Positions 32,759-41,814 of a stretch of 64,000 bases of DNA are shown here, piece by piece. Under the pieces are notes generated by a model, which had not been told where the DNA came from, made no database searches, and was given only the letters and a program-made list of their open reading frames with translations. Source of the DNA: Zoogloea sp. LCSB751 (lineage in GTDB: Bacteria; Pseudomonadota; Gammaproteobacteria; Burkholderiales; Rhodocyclaceae); contig NZ_MWUM01000020.1 of NCBI RefSeq assembly GCF_002028455.1, forward strand, positions 41,584 to 105,583, written 5' to 3'. The position numbers were made by a program, and so were the translations under genes. The first letter of the stretch is position 1. Each line of letters begins with the position of its first letter.

Positions 32759-33772
32759 ATGAACGCGCCATTGATCCTGAATGAGCGGGACGGCAGCTGC
32801 TTCGAGCAGGCGCCGGGGGATACCATCCTCCGCGCCGCGCTGCGGGGCGGCGTCGGCCTCTCCTACGAATGCAACTCCGGCGGTTGCGGCGGCTGCAAGT
32901 TCGAGCTGCTGAGCGGCGAGGTCGAAGACCTGTGGCCCGACGCGCCGGGCCTCGGCGAGCGCGACCGCCGCCGCGGGCGCCATCTGGCCTGCCAGTGCCG
33001 GGCACTGGGCGATGTGACCATCAAGGCGCCGACCGGCAAGGAATACGTGCCGGCCATTCCGCCGAAGCGGCGCCGGGCGGTCTTGACCGGCATCACCGAC
33101 ATCACCCACGACATTCGGGAGTTTCGCTTCCACAGCGACGGCCCGGCGGATTTTCTGCCCGGCCAGTTCGCGATGCTCGATCTGCCGGGGGTCGGGACGT
33201 CCCGCGCCTATTCCCTGTCGAACACGCCCAACAAGACGGGCGAGTGGCATTTCCAGATCCGCCGGGTGGGGCAGGGCAAGGGCTCCTACGCGCTGTTCAA
33301 CCTGCTGCGTCCAGGCATGGAGATCGGGCTCGACGGCCCCTACGGCGTGGCCTACCTGCGCACCGAGGCGCCGCGCGATCTGGTCTGCGTGGCGGGCGGT
33401 TCCGGCCTCGCGCCGATGATCTCCATCGCCCGCGGGGCGGTGGAGGCCGGCCTGCTCGGCCCGCGCAAACTCTATTTCTTTTACGGCGCACGGGAGCCTC
33501 GTGACGTGTGCGGTGAGTCGATGCTCGCCGCGCTCGACGGCTTCGGTGAGCACATCGTCTACTGTCTGGTGGTCTCCTCCCCGGGCGTAGAGGGCTGGGC
33601 GGGTGCCACGGGCTTCGTGCACACCCGCCTTCCCCAGGCCCTGCCGGCCGCCCTCTCCAACTATGAGTTCTACTTTGCCGGCCCACCGCCAATGACCCAG
33701 GCCCTGCAGGAAATGCTGATGGTCGATCACCGGGTGCCCTTCGAGCAGATCCATTTCGATCGATTCTTTTGA
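32759..33772 (+). CDS. tmoF: Toluene monooxygenase NADH oxidoreductase
   Basis: A 337-residue reductase with an N-terminal plant-type [2Fe-2S] domain (C38, C43, C46, C78), an FAD domain (RAYSLSNTPN) and an NAD domain (VAGGSGLAPMISIA). It takes electrons from NADH and passes them to TmoC. No strong ribosome binding site is seen before the ATG, 15 bases after tmoE, so translation may depend on coupling. Last enzyme gene of the operon. Confidence 0.94.
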   Translation: MNAPLILNERDGSCFEQAPGDTILRAALRGGVGLSYECNSGGCGGCKFELLSGEVEDLWPDAPGLGERDRRRGRHLACQCRALGDVTIKAPTGKEYVPAIPPKRRRAVLTGITDITHDIREFRFHSDGPADFLPGQFAMLDLPGVGTSRAYSLSNTPNKTGEWHFQIRRVGQGKGSYALFNLLRPGMEIGLDGPYGVAYLRTEAPRDLVCVAGGSGLAPMISIARGAVEAGLLGPRKLYFFYGAREPRDVCGESMLAALDGFGEHIVYCLVVSSPGVEGWAGATGFVHTRLPQALPAALSNYEFYFAGPPPMTQALQEMLMVDHRVPFEQIHFDRFF

Positions 33773-33803
33773 GGTTCCGGCTGGAACCGATGCGGAGATA
33801 ACA

Positions 33804-35210
33804 ATGAGAAGACGGTATTCGAAGGGGCAGGGCGCGCAGCGCCGCGGTGTGGCCGTCAGCGCGCTGGCGCTGGCCCTGGCTGCGGCCAGTGGCAGCGCCT
33901 GTGCCACCGATGTGTTCCGCCTGGAGGGCTTCGGGGCGATCTCCCGCGGCATGGGCGGCACGGCGACCGCCTACGACACCGGCCCCGCCGGCATGATGAC
34001 CAACCCGGCGACCCTGTCGCTGATGCAGACCGACAACGCCTTCCTGCTCGGCGTCGACCTGGTGACCACCGACATCGATGTGCGCAACCAGAGCAGCGGC
34101 GAGAGTGTGAACTCCAGCAACCACAGCGCCAACCGTGGCCCTTACTACGCGCCGCAGGTGGCCTACAGCCGTCGCGTGGGTGAGTGGACCTTTGGCGTCG
34201 GTGCCTTTGCGCAGGGCGGGCTGGGTACCGAGTTCGGGCGGAGCAGCTTCCTGTCCCGCGCGACGGGTGGGCTGGATACCGGGCTGGAGAATTCGAGCCG
34301 CCTGCTGGTGCTGAACATTCCGTTCGCGGCCAGCTTCCGCGTGTCGGAAGCGCTGACCGTCGGCGCCGGCATCGACGCCACCTGGCAGGGCATGAACCTC
34401 AACCTGCTGCTGGGCGCCGACCAGGTGGGCAGCCTGATCGGCGCCGGGCGCGTGTCCGGCTCGCTGCTGCCGGTGCTCGGCGGCCTGCCGGACCTGCGTG
34501 GCGCGCACTTCAGCCTGACCCGCAATTCGCCGGTGGCGAGCGGCATCGGTGCGTGGGGCTACACGCCGCGGGTCGGCATGACCTACGCGTTCTCCGAGGC
34601 GACCCGCGTCGGCGCCGCCTACACCGGCCGCAGTCATGTGTCGGACATGGAAGGCCGGGCAACGCTGACGGCCGTCGATGGGGTGGCGGGGCAGGTGCCG
34701 CTGCCGGGCCGCATCAGCATCCGCGATTTCCAGATGCCGGCGGTCTTCAACCTCGGCGTGAGCCAGCGGGTGAACGAGCGCCTCACGCTGGCGGCTGATC
34801 TGTCGCGGGTGTATTGGTCCAGCGTGATGAAGGACATCAAGGTGGGCTTTGCCGCCGATGGCGGGGGCGACCTCAACATCCTGCTGCCGCAGAACTACAA
34901 GGACCAGACCATCCTGGCCCTGGGCGGCGCCTGGCAGGCGGATTCCCGCTGGACGGTGCGCGGCGGCTTCCGTTTTGCGCAGCAGGCGCTGCCCGGCTCG
35001 ACGCTGTTCGCGGTGATCCCGGCGATTCCGCGCAAGCATTTGTCGGCGGGTTTCGGCTATGCGGTGTCGCCCAGCTCCAGCGTGGACTTCGCGTGGTCCC
35101 ACGCCTTCCAGGAGAATATGGATAACGTCAGCCTGCCGAACACCTCGGCACCGATCCGGGTGAGCCACGCCCAGGACAACGCAACGCTGGCCTATACCTA
35201 TCGCTTCTGA
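33804..35210 (+). CDS. tbuX: FadL-family outer-membrane porin for aromatics (TbuX/TodX-like)
   Basis: A 468-residue outer-membrane protein that lets hydrophobic aromatics cross the outer membrane. It starts with a signal peptide (SALALALAAASGSACA) and continues with the FadL hatch sequence FGAISRGMGGTATAYDTGPA and NPATLSLM; the C-terminus ends in an aromatic (TLAYTYRF). It directly follows tmoF, as tbuX follows the toluene genes in Ralstonia pickettii. Substrate assignment comes from context. Confidence 0.88.
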   Translation: MRRRYSKGQGAQRRGVAVSALALALAAASGSACATDVFRLEGFGAISRGMGGTATAYDTGPAGMMTNPATLSLMQTDNAFLLGVDLVTTDIDVRNQSSGESVNSSNHSANRGPYYAPQVAYSRRVGEWTFGVGAFAQGGLGTEFGRSSFLSRATGGLDTGLENSSRLLVLNIPFAASFRVSEALTVGAGIDATWQGMNLNLLLGADQVGSLIGAGRVSGSLLPVLGGLPDLRGAHFSLTRNSPVASGIGAWGYTPRVGMTYAFSEATRVGAAYTGRSHVSDMEGRATLTAVDGVAGQVPLPGRISIRDFQMPAVFNLGVSQRVNERLTLAADLSRVYWSSVMKDIKVGFAADGGGDLNILLPQNYKDQTILALGGAWQADSRWTVRGGFRFAQQALPGSTLFAVIPAIPRKHLSAGFGYAVSPSSSVDFAWSHAFQENMDNVSLPNTSAPIRVSHAQDNATLAYTYRF

Positions 35211-35237
35211 ACGCGCATCCTTGGCAGCAAAAAGGGC

Positions 35238-35268
35238 GGCCGCGGGGACAGATCTTGTCCCCGCGGCC
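35238..35268 (+). terminator. Strong hairpin between the porin and sensor kinase genes
   Basis: Perfect 13-base arms (GGCCGCGGGGACA and its complement) with loop GATCT. No T-tract. It probably lowers read-through from the structural operon into the regulatory genes. Confidence 0.65.
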
Positions 35269-35291
35269 TGTCCGCATTGGGAGAAGACGGG

Positions 35292-38201
35292 ATGAATCCC
35301 GACGACAAGATTTGCAGGGTGGCCAGGCCGACCTCGGTGCGCGGGGTCGTGATCGGAGCGGGCGACGCGCGGGACGTGCGCCGACAGAAGATGGCGCGGA
35401 TCATCCTCGATTCCATGTACCAGTTTCTGGGCCTGCTGGACCTGGACGGCAATGTGCTGGAAATCAACCAGGCGGCGCTGGACGGGGCCGGCCTGGCGCT
35501 GGAGGACGTGATCGGCAAGCCCTTCTGGCAGGCGCGCTGGTGGGAGGTGTCGGAAGAGGTGCGCCAGCGGGTCCGCGAGATGATCGAGGAGGCCCGCAAC
35601 GGGCGCTTTGCGCGCTGCGATTTCGAGGTGTTCGGCGACCTGCACGGCAGCCGCACCATCGTCATCGATTTCTCGCTGACCCCCATCCTCGACGACGCGG
35701 GGCAGGTGGCCTTTCTGCTGCCGGAAGGGCGCAACATCACCGAGAAGATCGCCAGCAGCGCCGAGTTGTCGCGCAAGAACGGCGAGCTGCAGGCGGCGCT
35801 GGAACGCCTGAAGGAACTGGACGGCTACAAGACCCGCTTCTTCGCCAACGTGAGCCACGAGCTGCGCACGCCGCTGGCCCTGATCCTTGGCCCGGTGGAG
35901 CAGCTCATCCAGGAAAGTGCCGCCCTCGGCGAGCGGGAACGCTTCCGGCTGGCGGCGATCCAGCGCAATGCGCGCTCCTTGCTGCAACAAGTGAACAACC
36001 TGCTCGACCTGGCCCGCATCGACGCGGACCGGATGCCAATGGCCTATGTGCAGGCCAATCTGGTGGCCCTGGTACGCGAGATCGCCGCCGGCTTCGACGC
36101 GGTGGTGGAGGACCGCCACATCACCTTCAGCCTGCGCGGAGAGGATGAGCTTTACGCCGACGTGGACCGGGCCAAGTTCGCCCGCGTGGTGGAGAACCTG
36201 CTGTCCAACGCCTTCAAGTTCACGCCGCCGGGCGGGCGCATTGCCTGCGGCTTCGAGCACCTGCCCGGTGGGCGAGTGCTGATCAGCGTGCAGGACACCG
36301 GCCCCGGTGTGCCGGACGAGATGAAGCCGCACATCTTCGACCGCTTCACCCAGGGCCGCGAAGGCCTCGACACGGGCGGCAGCGGGCTGGGTCTCAACAT
36401 CGTCAAGGAGTTCGTCGAGCTGCACCGGGGCACGGTGGTGGTGGTCGATGCGCCGGGCGGCGGCGCGTGCTTCCAGGTGGAGGTCCCGGCCCGCGCGCCG
36501 GATGGCGCCTTTGTGCGGACGGCGGCGGGGCGCGAGGTGCAGCTCACGCCGGAGAGCGCGCTACCGCTGGCGGCGGACTTGAGCCTGCCCGGCGCGGAGG
36601 CTTTCCATCCGGGCGCTTTCCAGCCCGGCAAGCCGAAGGTGCTGGTGGCCGAGGACAATCCGGACCTGCGCCTCTTCCTGCACGACGTGCTGTCCGACGA
36701 ATACAACGTGATTCTGTGCGAAGACGGCGAGGCGGCCTTTGAGGCGGCGGTGGCCGATCCGCCGGACCTGATCGTTACCGACCTGATGATGCCGCGCTGG
36801 GACGGCGAACGCTTCGTGCGCGCGCTGGCCGAGCTGCCGGACTACCCGAACGTGCCGGTGCTGGTGCTGTCGGCGCGGGCCGACGACGCGCTGCGCTCCA
36901 ACCTCCTCGAAAACCTGGTGCAGGATTACCTCATCAAGCCTTTCTCGGCCCAGGAACTGTGCGCCCGCGCCCGCAACCTGGTGACGGTGAAGCGCACGGT
37001 GGACATCCTGCAGCGGGAGCTCAACTCCCAGGCCTCGGACATCCTCGAACTCACGTCGGGGCTGGTGGAGAGCCGCAAGACCCTGCAACGCAGCTTCACC
37101 GCGCTGCAGGTGTCCGACCGGCGCTGGCTCGGCCTCTACGAGAACACCGCGGTGGGCATCGCGCTGGCCGACCGGGAGGGGCGCATCCTGTCCGCCAACC
37201 CGGCGTTGCAGCGCATGCTCGGCTACGGCGCCGACGAGATCGTCGGCGTGTCGCTGATCGAGATCACCGAGCCGTCCGAGCGGGCCACCGCCCAGCGCAA
37301 CGTATATGGCCTGTTCGACGGCGAGCTGCCCGGCTACAAGACCCAGAAGCGCTACGAGAAGAAGGACGGTGGCTACCTGTGGGCCAACGTGTGCGCGTCG
37401 CGCATCCCGGCCATGGCCCAGGACGGGCCGATGCTGGCGGTGATCGTCGAGGACATCACCCTGCGCATGGAGGCGGAGCGTTCGCTGGCGGCGACCCGCG
37501 GCGAGCTGACCCGCGTGGCGCGCTTCACCGCGATGGGCGAGCTGGTGGCCTCCATCGCCCACGAGATCAACCAGCCCCTGTCGGCGGTGATCACCAACAG
37601 CCAGGCCGCGCTGCGCTGGCTGGCCCGGCCGGCGCCCGACCTCGGCGAAGTGGAGGCCGCGCTGCAGCGGGTCAATCGGGACGCCAGCCTGGCCGGCTCG
37701 GTGATCTCGCGCATCCGTGGCTTCCTGCGTGCCGGCGAGATCCGCCGCGAGCCGGTGGACGTGGCGCGCATGCTCGACGAACTCCTGCAGATGCTGCACG
37801 CCATGCTCGCCGACGCCGGCGTGCAGGTGCGCGTCGACCTGCCGGTGCCCACGCCGTGCCTGATCGCCGACGCGGTGCAGCTGCAGCAGGTGATCCTCAA
37901 CCTGATCGTCAACGCGGCGGATGCCATGCGCGACCTGCCCGGCCGCGAGCGCCTGCTGCAGATCCGCGTCGAGCCGGCGCAAGCAGGCGGGCTGCAATTC
38001 TCGGTGCAGGACTGCGGCCCGGGCGTGCCCGAAGGCGCGGAGGCCAGGCTCTTCGACGCCTTCTACACCACCAAGCAGGACGGCCTCGGCATGGGGCTGG
38101 CGATCAGCCGCGGCATTGTCGAGAACCATGGCGGCCGCCTGTGGCTGGAACGTGGCGCCGGGCCGGGCGCCTGCTTCCGCTTCACGATCCCCGACAATTG
38201 A
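35292..38201 (+). CDS. tmoS: Hybrid sensor kinase, TodS/TmoS type
   Basis: A 969-residue soluble kinase with the TodS layout: PAS1 (about residues 35-150), kinase 1 with phospho-acceptor H189 (VSHELRTPL), ATPase 1 (DTGPGVP, GGSGLGLN), a receiver with D497 (LIVTDLMMPRWDG), PAS2 (about 610-730), kinase 2 with H757 (IAHEINQPL) and ATPase 2 (GLGMGLAIS). These positions are within three residues of the phospho-relay sites of TodS. PAS1 in TodS binds toluene directly, and aromatic residues (FLGLLDLDG, FWQARWWEV) are kept. ATG 35292 follows GGGAGAAG. Paired with the response regulator 17 bases downstream. Confidence 0.92.
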   Translation: MNPDDKICRVARPTSVRGVVIGAGDARDVRRQKMARIILDSMYQFLGLLDLDGNVLEINQAALDGAGLALEDVIGKPFWQARWWEVSEEVRQRVREMIEEARNGRFARCDFEVFGDLHGSRTIVIDFSLTPILDDAGQVAFLLPEGRNITEKIASSAELSRKNGELQAALERLKELDGYKTRFFANVSHELRTPLALILGPVEQLIQESAALGERERFRLAAIQRNARSLLQQVNNLLDLARIDADRMPMAYVQANLVALVREIAAGFDAVVEDRHITFSLRGEDELYADVDRAKFARVVENLLSNAFKFTPPGGRIACGFEHLPGGRVLISVQDTGPGVPDEMKPHIFDRFTQGREGLDTGGSGLGLNIVKEFVELHRGTVVVVDAPGGGACFQVEVPARAPDGAFVRTAAGREVQLTPESALPLAADLSLPGAEAFHPGAFQPGKPKVLVAEDNPDLRLFLHDVLSDEYNVILCEDGEAAFEAAVADPPDLIVTDLMMPRWDGERFVRALAELPDYPNVPVLVLSARADDALRSNLLENLVQDYLIKPFSAQELCARARNLVTVKRTVDILQRELNSQASDILELTSGLVESRKTLQRSFTALQVSDRRWLGLYENTAVGIALADREGRILSANPALQRMLGYGADEIVGVSLIEITEPSERATAQRNVYGLFDGELPGYKTQKRYEKKDGGYLWANVCASRIPAMAQDGPMLAVIVEDITLRMEAERSLAATRGELTRVARFTAMGELVASIAHEINQPLSAVITNSQAALRWLARPAPDLGEVEAALQRVNRDASLAGSVISRIRGFLRAGEIRREPVDVARMLDELLQMLHAMLADAGVQVRVDLPVPTPCLIADAVQLQQVILNLIVNAADAMRDLPGRERLLQIRVEPAQAGGLQFSVQDCGPGVPEGAEARLFDAFYTTKQDGLGMGLAISRGIVENHGGRLWLERGAGPGACFRFTIPDN

Positions 38202-38218
38202 AAACGCACGGAGACAAC

Positions 38219-38827
38219 ATGGTGGACAGCCCCGAACGGGTATATGTGGTCGATGACGACCTGTCGGTGCGGGAGGCGCTGAGCAGCCTGATCCGCTCGG
38301 TCGGCTTGCCCGTCGAAACTTTTTCCTCGGCCGAGGACTTTCTGGCGGCGCAGCGTCCGCCCGGCGTGGCCTGCCTGATCCTCGACATCCGCATGCCCGG
38401 CCTCAACGGGCTGGAACTGCAGACGCGGCTGGCGCAGGACGGACTGTCGATCCCGATCATCTTCATCACCGGCCACGGCGACATTCCGATGGCGGTGCTG
38501 GCGATGAAGAAGGGCGCCGTCGAATTCCTCTCCAAGCCCTTCCGCGACGACGACCTCCTCGACGCCATCCACGCCGCCCTCGAACGCGCGCGGGCGTCGT
38601 ACAAGGACGAAAGCGAAGTCGGCGAGATCCGCCGCCGCTATGACTCCCTCACCGCCCGTGAACGCGAGGTGATCGCCTTCATCGTCAAGGGCGCCCTCAA
38701 CAAACAGGCCGCCGCCGAACTCGGCGTATCGGAGATGACCGTCAAGGTGCACCGCCACAACATCATGCAGAAGATGGGCGTCACCCGGCTGCCGGATCTG
38801 GTGCGGATGGTGGAGCGGCTGGCGTGA
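38219..38827 (+). CDS. tmoT: Response regulator, TodT/TmoT type (LuxR family)
   Basis: A 202-residue activator with an N-terminal receiver (acidic pocket VDDD at 11-14, phosphorylated D56 in LILDIRMPG, lysine in EFLSKPF) and a C-terminal LuxR/NarL helix-turn-helix (LTAREREVIAFIVKGALNKQ, then EMTVKVHRHNIMQKMG). It is the partner of the hybrid kinase and should activate the tmoA promoter in the presence of toluene. Ribosome binding site CGGAG. Confidence 0.92.
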   Translation: MVDSPERVYVVDDDLSVREALSSLIRSVGLPVETFSSAEDFLAAQRPPGVACLILDIRMPGLNGLELQTRLAQDGLSIPIIFITGHGDIPMAVLAMKKGAVEFLSKPFRDDDLLDAIHAALERARASYKDESEVGEIRRRYDSLTAREREVIAFIVKGALNKQAAAELGVSEMTVKVHRHNIMQKMGVTRLPDLVRMVERLA

Positions 38828-38940
38828 TGGGGAAGATCCGGGAGCGCGCCTTTGGCGAAAGGCGAGTGGTGTAGACCCGAAGCAGATTGTCGCCCCCGCT
38901 GTTCGGTAAACTATGCGGCCACATCGAGATGTAGGACACC

Positions 38941-39525
38941 ATGCAAGCGACCGCACTGGAACAGCAACTCAATTTCCTCAGGGAAATCGACCGCCTGAAG
39001 TCCGTCGTCCGGCAATCGCCGCTGCTCGACAAAAGCCGTAAGGAAAACTCCGCCGAGCATTCCTGGCACCTGGCGATGTACGCCCTGCTGCTGAGCGAAT
39101 ACGCCAGCGGACCGGTGGATACCAACCGCGTCCTGCGCATGCTCCTGATCCATGACATCGTCGAGATCGACGTCGGCGATTTCCCGATCCATGGCGGGAC
39201 ATCGCCCGAATTGCAGGCCGAACAGGAAGCCGCCGCTGCGGTGCGCCTGTTTGGCCTGTTGCCGCAGTCTCAAGGCGACGCGCTGCTGGCGCTGTGGCAG
39301 GAATTCGAACGCGCGGAGAGTGAGGACGCGAAGTTCGCCAAGGCCCTCGACCGTTTTCAGCCGCTGCTGATCAATGTCTTCACCGGTGGCGGCACCTGGA
39401 CGGAGAACGGCGTTTCGCTGGAGCAGATCTTCTCGCGCTATGGCCCCGTTATCAGGAGAGGGGCGCCGCAGCTGTGGAGCGTGTGCGAGCAATGGGTGAC
39501 GCAGCACTTTGCAGGGCAGGCGTAA
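38941..39525 (+). CDS. HD-domain phosphohydrolase (HDDC2/YfbR-like)
   Basis: A 194-residue protein. The metal-binding HD pattern is visible: H in ENSAEHSWHLAMYAL, HD in MLLIHDIVEIDVGD, and a later aspartate (LDRFQPLL). This group includes 5'-deoxynucleotidases that dephosphorylate nucleoside monophosphates. Single gene. The weak match to YfbR at the ends means exact substrate is open. Confidence 0.82.
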   Translation: MQATALEQQLNFLREIDRLKSVVRQSPLLDKSRKENSAEHSWHLAMYALLLSEYASGPVDTNRVLRMLLIHDIVEIDVGDFPIHGGTSPELQAEQEAAAAVRLFGLLPQSQGDALLALWQEFERAESEDAKFAKALDRFQPLLINVFTGGGTWTENGVSLEQIFSRYGPVIRRGAPQLWSVCEQWVTQHFAGQA

Positions 39526-39651
39526 GGCGTGTCGGGCTAAACTACTCCTGCACTCAGACGATCGCCTTTGTGGCATTCATCGTTGCGGCCGGCGTCGCAC
39601 AGGCCGTGATGTCCCGCGCACCATTTCCCCACCTCAGTGAAAGGAACAATC

Positions 39652-40068
39652 ATGGGTCTGTTCGATCAAGTCGTCGGCGCCGTCATGTCCGGCCAAGCAA
39701 CGGAGGGTGCCGGCAATCCCTTGCTCGCCGGCATCATGCAACTCGTCAACGACCCGCAGACCGGCGGACTGGCCGGCCTTGTCCAGGCCTTCCAGAACGG
39801 CGGCCTCGGTGACATCGCCAAGTCCTGGGTGTCAACGGGCCAGAACCTGCCGATCTCCGCCGAACAGATCCAGAGTGTGCTGGGCAGCAGCGGCATCCTG
39901 CAAAGCCTCGCCAGCCAGTTCGGTCTCGACAGCGAGCAGGTTTCCGGACAGCTCGCCGAATTGCTCCCGCAGGTCGTGGACAAGTTGACACCCAACGGCG
40001 CCATTCCCGAGAGCAATGACCTGGTGGCCCAGGGCATCGAACTGCTGAAGGGCAAGCTCTTCGGCTGA
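39652..40068 (+). CDS. YidB-like (DUF937) protein
   Basis: A 138-residue soluble protein matching the YidB/DUF937 family: MGLFDQVVGAVMSGQATEGA at the start, a glycine-rich middle (QTGGLAGLVQAFQNGGLGDI) and the conserved SWVSTGQNLPISAEQIQSVL. Function unknown in the family. ATG 39652 is supported by AAAGGA. Stands alone. Confidence 0.88.
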   Translation: MGLFDQVVGAVMSGQATEGAGNPLLAGIMQLVNDPQTGGLAGLVQAFQNGGLGDIAKSWVSTGQNLPISAEQIQSVLGSSGILQSLASQFGLDSEQVSGQLAELLPQVVDKLTPNGAIPESNDLVAQGIELLKGKLFG

Positions 40069-40142
40069 CCACCGGCGCGGGCATCGCTGGTGGTGGCAGA
40101 CGAGTGGCATGGAAGCCGCAAATCAGGCCGGCAGGGGAGGGG

Positions 40143-40817
40143 TTACAACCAGCCCTTGGTGATGAACTCCATTACAGGATAGACCCGGCTCTCCAGCGGA
40201 TGGGCATGCACCGCCTCGACGATGCGCGCGACGCCGTTCGCGTAGGGCGTGTCGCCATAGACGCGCGTTTCCATCTGCACGCTGCAGGCGCCATCCTCGA
40301 TGCGGATGCGATGGAAGGCATGGCGGGCGAGCTGGTTCTCGGGGATGTGCAGCGTGTCGTGCTGCACCGACGGCTTGCGGACGGACTGGATCGCCTCCGG
40401 CGCCAGCCCGAGCGAATGGGCCATGCTCACCGCCGTGCCCGGCACCGAGGTCTTCGACGCCTGATGGGATTCCACCAATTCGATCTTGTAGCCCCGGAAC
40501 AGCGGCCCGGACGCCTCCAGCATCGCCATGAACTTGAGCATCAGGATGTTCGTGTTAGGGCACAGCACCACCGGAAAAGCGAACTCGCCATCCTCGACGG
40601 CCGACCCGGTGGAGAGTTCGATGAGTGGCGACCTCGTCTCTACACAAAACGTGCTGACCGCCGCCAACTCCCGCCCCGAACCCGCATGAACCACGATGGC
40701 CTGCCCATCGTCCGCAGCCCGCTCATCCCACGAAACAACCTGATACCGCGTGTCCAGCTCCAGCGAGCCGAGCAATTCCTTCGCCAGCTTGCCGGCTCCA
40801 ACGATGATGACTTGCAT
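40143..40817 (-). CDS. Dihydrodipicolinate reductase-like oxidoreductase
   Basis: A 224-residue protein with a Rossmann start (MQVIIVGAGKLAKELLGSLE) and a DapB-like C-terminal half (SHQASKTSVPGTAVSMAHSL, where DapB has SGTA-type substrate loop). It is shorter than genuine DapB (about 265) and is probably a side branch of the family rather than the lysine-biosynthesis enzyme. Downstream of the P-loop kinase gene on the same strand, 21 bases apart. Confidence 0.68.
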   Translation of the reverse strand: MQVIIVGAGKLAKELLGSLELDTRYQVVSWDERAADDGQAIVVHAGSGRELAAVSTFCVETRSPLIELSTGSAVEDGEFAFPVVLCPNTNILMLKFMAMLEASGPLFRGYKIELVESHQASKTSVPGTAVSMAHSLGLAPEAIQSVRKPSVQHDTLHIPENQLARHAFHRIRIEDGACSVQMETRVYGDTPYANGVARIVEAVHAHPLESRVYPVMEFITKGWL

Positions 40818-40838
40818 GTTTATGGCGTTAACAAAAGA

Positions 40839-41345
40839 TCAATGAAAGTGGGCGAAGCCATGGCCGGTGTTGGCGTCGGCGGAAATCTCGATGACTTGAA
40901 CGAACCCCTCTTCAATGGAAGGGGGCTCCAGCATGGAAAACACGCTGCGAACAGCAGCTTCTGGAACTCGTTTATCTGGAGCGCGCAGTTGGTTACGGAT
41001 CAGGGCCACCTCCAGCGGGGCGTTGACCCATACAGCGATTGCCGGCACGCCCAGCGCGGAGGCGATAGCAAGCACCTTGGCTCGATGAGACTTTGCAGGC
41101 AATGCGGCATCGAACACGACGGCATTGGTGAGAAGCTCCTGGTTCGATTGCACCCATGTTGTCTTGCCCGCGCCTTGAACACCCATCACGACGTAAAGGC
41201 TTTTGGGGTTTGAACCACCACGCAAGGCTAGCGATAGATCGGCAAACGCACGCTCCCAGGCCAGCGCGTTCCGCTCGGCAGTGAAGACGCGACCACCCTC
41301 GGTTTCGAGGTAATCATCGGGATTGATGTGAATTGCCGGTGTCAC
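40839..41345 (-). CDS. P-loop kinase-like protein (AAA_33 type)
   Basis: A 168-residue protein with Walker A VMGVQGAGKTTW (about residues 53-64) and a later basic lid region (LIRNQLRAPDKRVPEAAV). It resembles small polynucleotide-kinase/zeta-toxin-like P-loop kinases. The start is probably the GTG at 41345, without a good ribosome binding site. The start codon lies ten bases from an attI1-like sequence (41355-41412), so it may have been captured by, or carried with, the integron. Substrate unknown. Confidence 0.65.
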   Translation of the reverse strand: MTPAIHINPDDYLETEGGRVFTAERNALAWERAFADLSLALRGGSNPKSLYVVMGVQGAGKTTWVQSNQELLTNAVVFDAALPAKSHRAKVLAIASALGVPAIAVWVNAPLEVALIRNQLRAPDKRVPEAAVRSVFSMLEPPSIEEGFVQVIEISADANTGHGFAHFH

Positions 41346-41354
41346 GATATGAGG

Positions 41355-41412
41355 GGCTGACTTTGATCCAGGGCGATGGCTCGGCTGTGTAACATCACGG
41401 CTGCTCCGTAAC
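41355..41412 (-). other. Second attI1-like sequence (diverged)
   Basis: Read on the minus strand: GTTACGGAGCAGC, ATGTTACACAGC, CATCGCCCT and AAAGTCAGCC occur in the same order and spacing as in the attI1 at 42867-42927. The core GTTAGGC is changed to GTCAGCC. It lies directly upstream of the kinase gene. Confidence 0.7.
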
Positions 41413-41520
41413 GGGGACCTGTACCCATACTGCTGCCGCGCTCTGCCAAGGCGCCGAGCCTGGACTGTTGCGGGGCACGTTTCGACCCAATGTTGCCGTT
41501 GAGCTTTGAGGAAAGGTGTC

Positions 41521-41590
41521 GTTCAATGTCTGAATTCAGCGGACGTCAAAAGCGTAGCTTTTGGCGGTCCGCTGGAATGATCTGTTAGGC
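41521..41590 (-). other. attC recombination site 1
   Basis: A 70-base imperfect palindrome. On the minus strand R'' is GCCTAAC (41590-41584) and R' is ATTGAAC (41527-41521), where consensus is GTTRRRY. Inner arms CCAGCGGAC / GTCCGCTGAA and a stem AAAAGC-TAC-GCTTTT complete the typical fold. It begins 14 bases after the stop of the 41605-41814 gene, as expected for a cassette. Confidence 0.75.
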
Positions 41591-41604
41591 ATTTAGTTAC
41601 GCTG

Positions 41605-41814
41605 TTAGGAATGATTTGGCTTTTCTTCGGTGATGCAGCGGAATTCCAAAGTGGCTGCCCCCGGCTGCCCCAGCGCTGGATGTGCGATTGTCGTATTGAC
41701 TATTTCTACTTTTTTGCTTTTCTTGGCACAAAAATCATTTGCCTCTTGAGAAATTTCACCATGAACAGCCGTTGGTGCACCAAAACCAACCTGAAGGCTT
41801 GTCTTTGAAACCAT
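41605..41814 (-). CDS. Integron cassette protein, lipoprotein-like, N-terminus uncertain
   Basis: The ATG at 41814 gives 69 residues (MVSKTSLQVGFGAPTAVHGE...). The frame, however, is open upstream to a TGA near 41970, and that extension contains FIEVTVFALTGCSSTGVIQS, a lipobox (LTGC) and the start of a mature lipoprotein that runs smoothly into MVSKTS. No ATG, GTG, TTG or CTG occurs between the upstream stop and the lipobox. So either the original start codon was lost or a rare codon is used. Function unknown; similar small lipoproteins are common in cassettes. Bounded by attC sites on both sides. Confidence 0.6.
   Translation of the reverse strand: MVSKTSLQVGFGAPTAVHGEISQEANDFCAKKSKKVEIVNTTIAHPALGQPGAATLEFRCITEEKPNHS

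Noticed and set aside
33297..36425. A 1042-codon minus-strand open frame across tmoF, porin and sensor kinase
   Set aside because: Spans three well-supported plus-strand genes and has typical antisense composition.
40817..40839. attC core between the kinase and reductase genes (GTTAACG)
   Set aside because: Does not fit GTTRRRY and no palindromic partner is visible.
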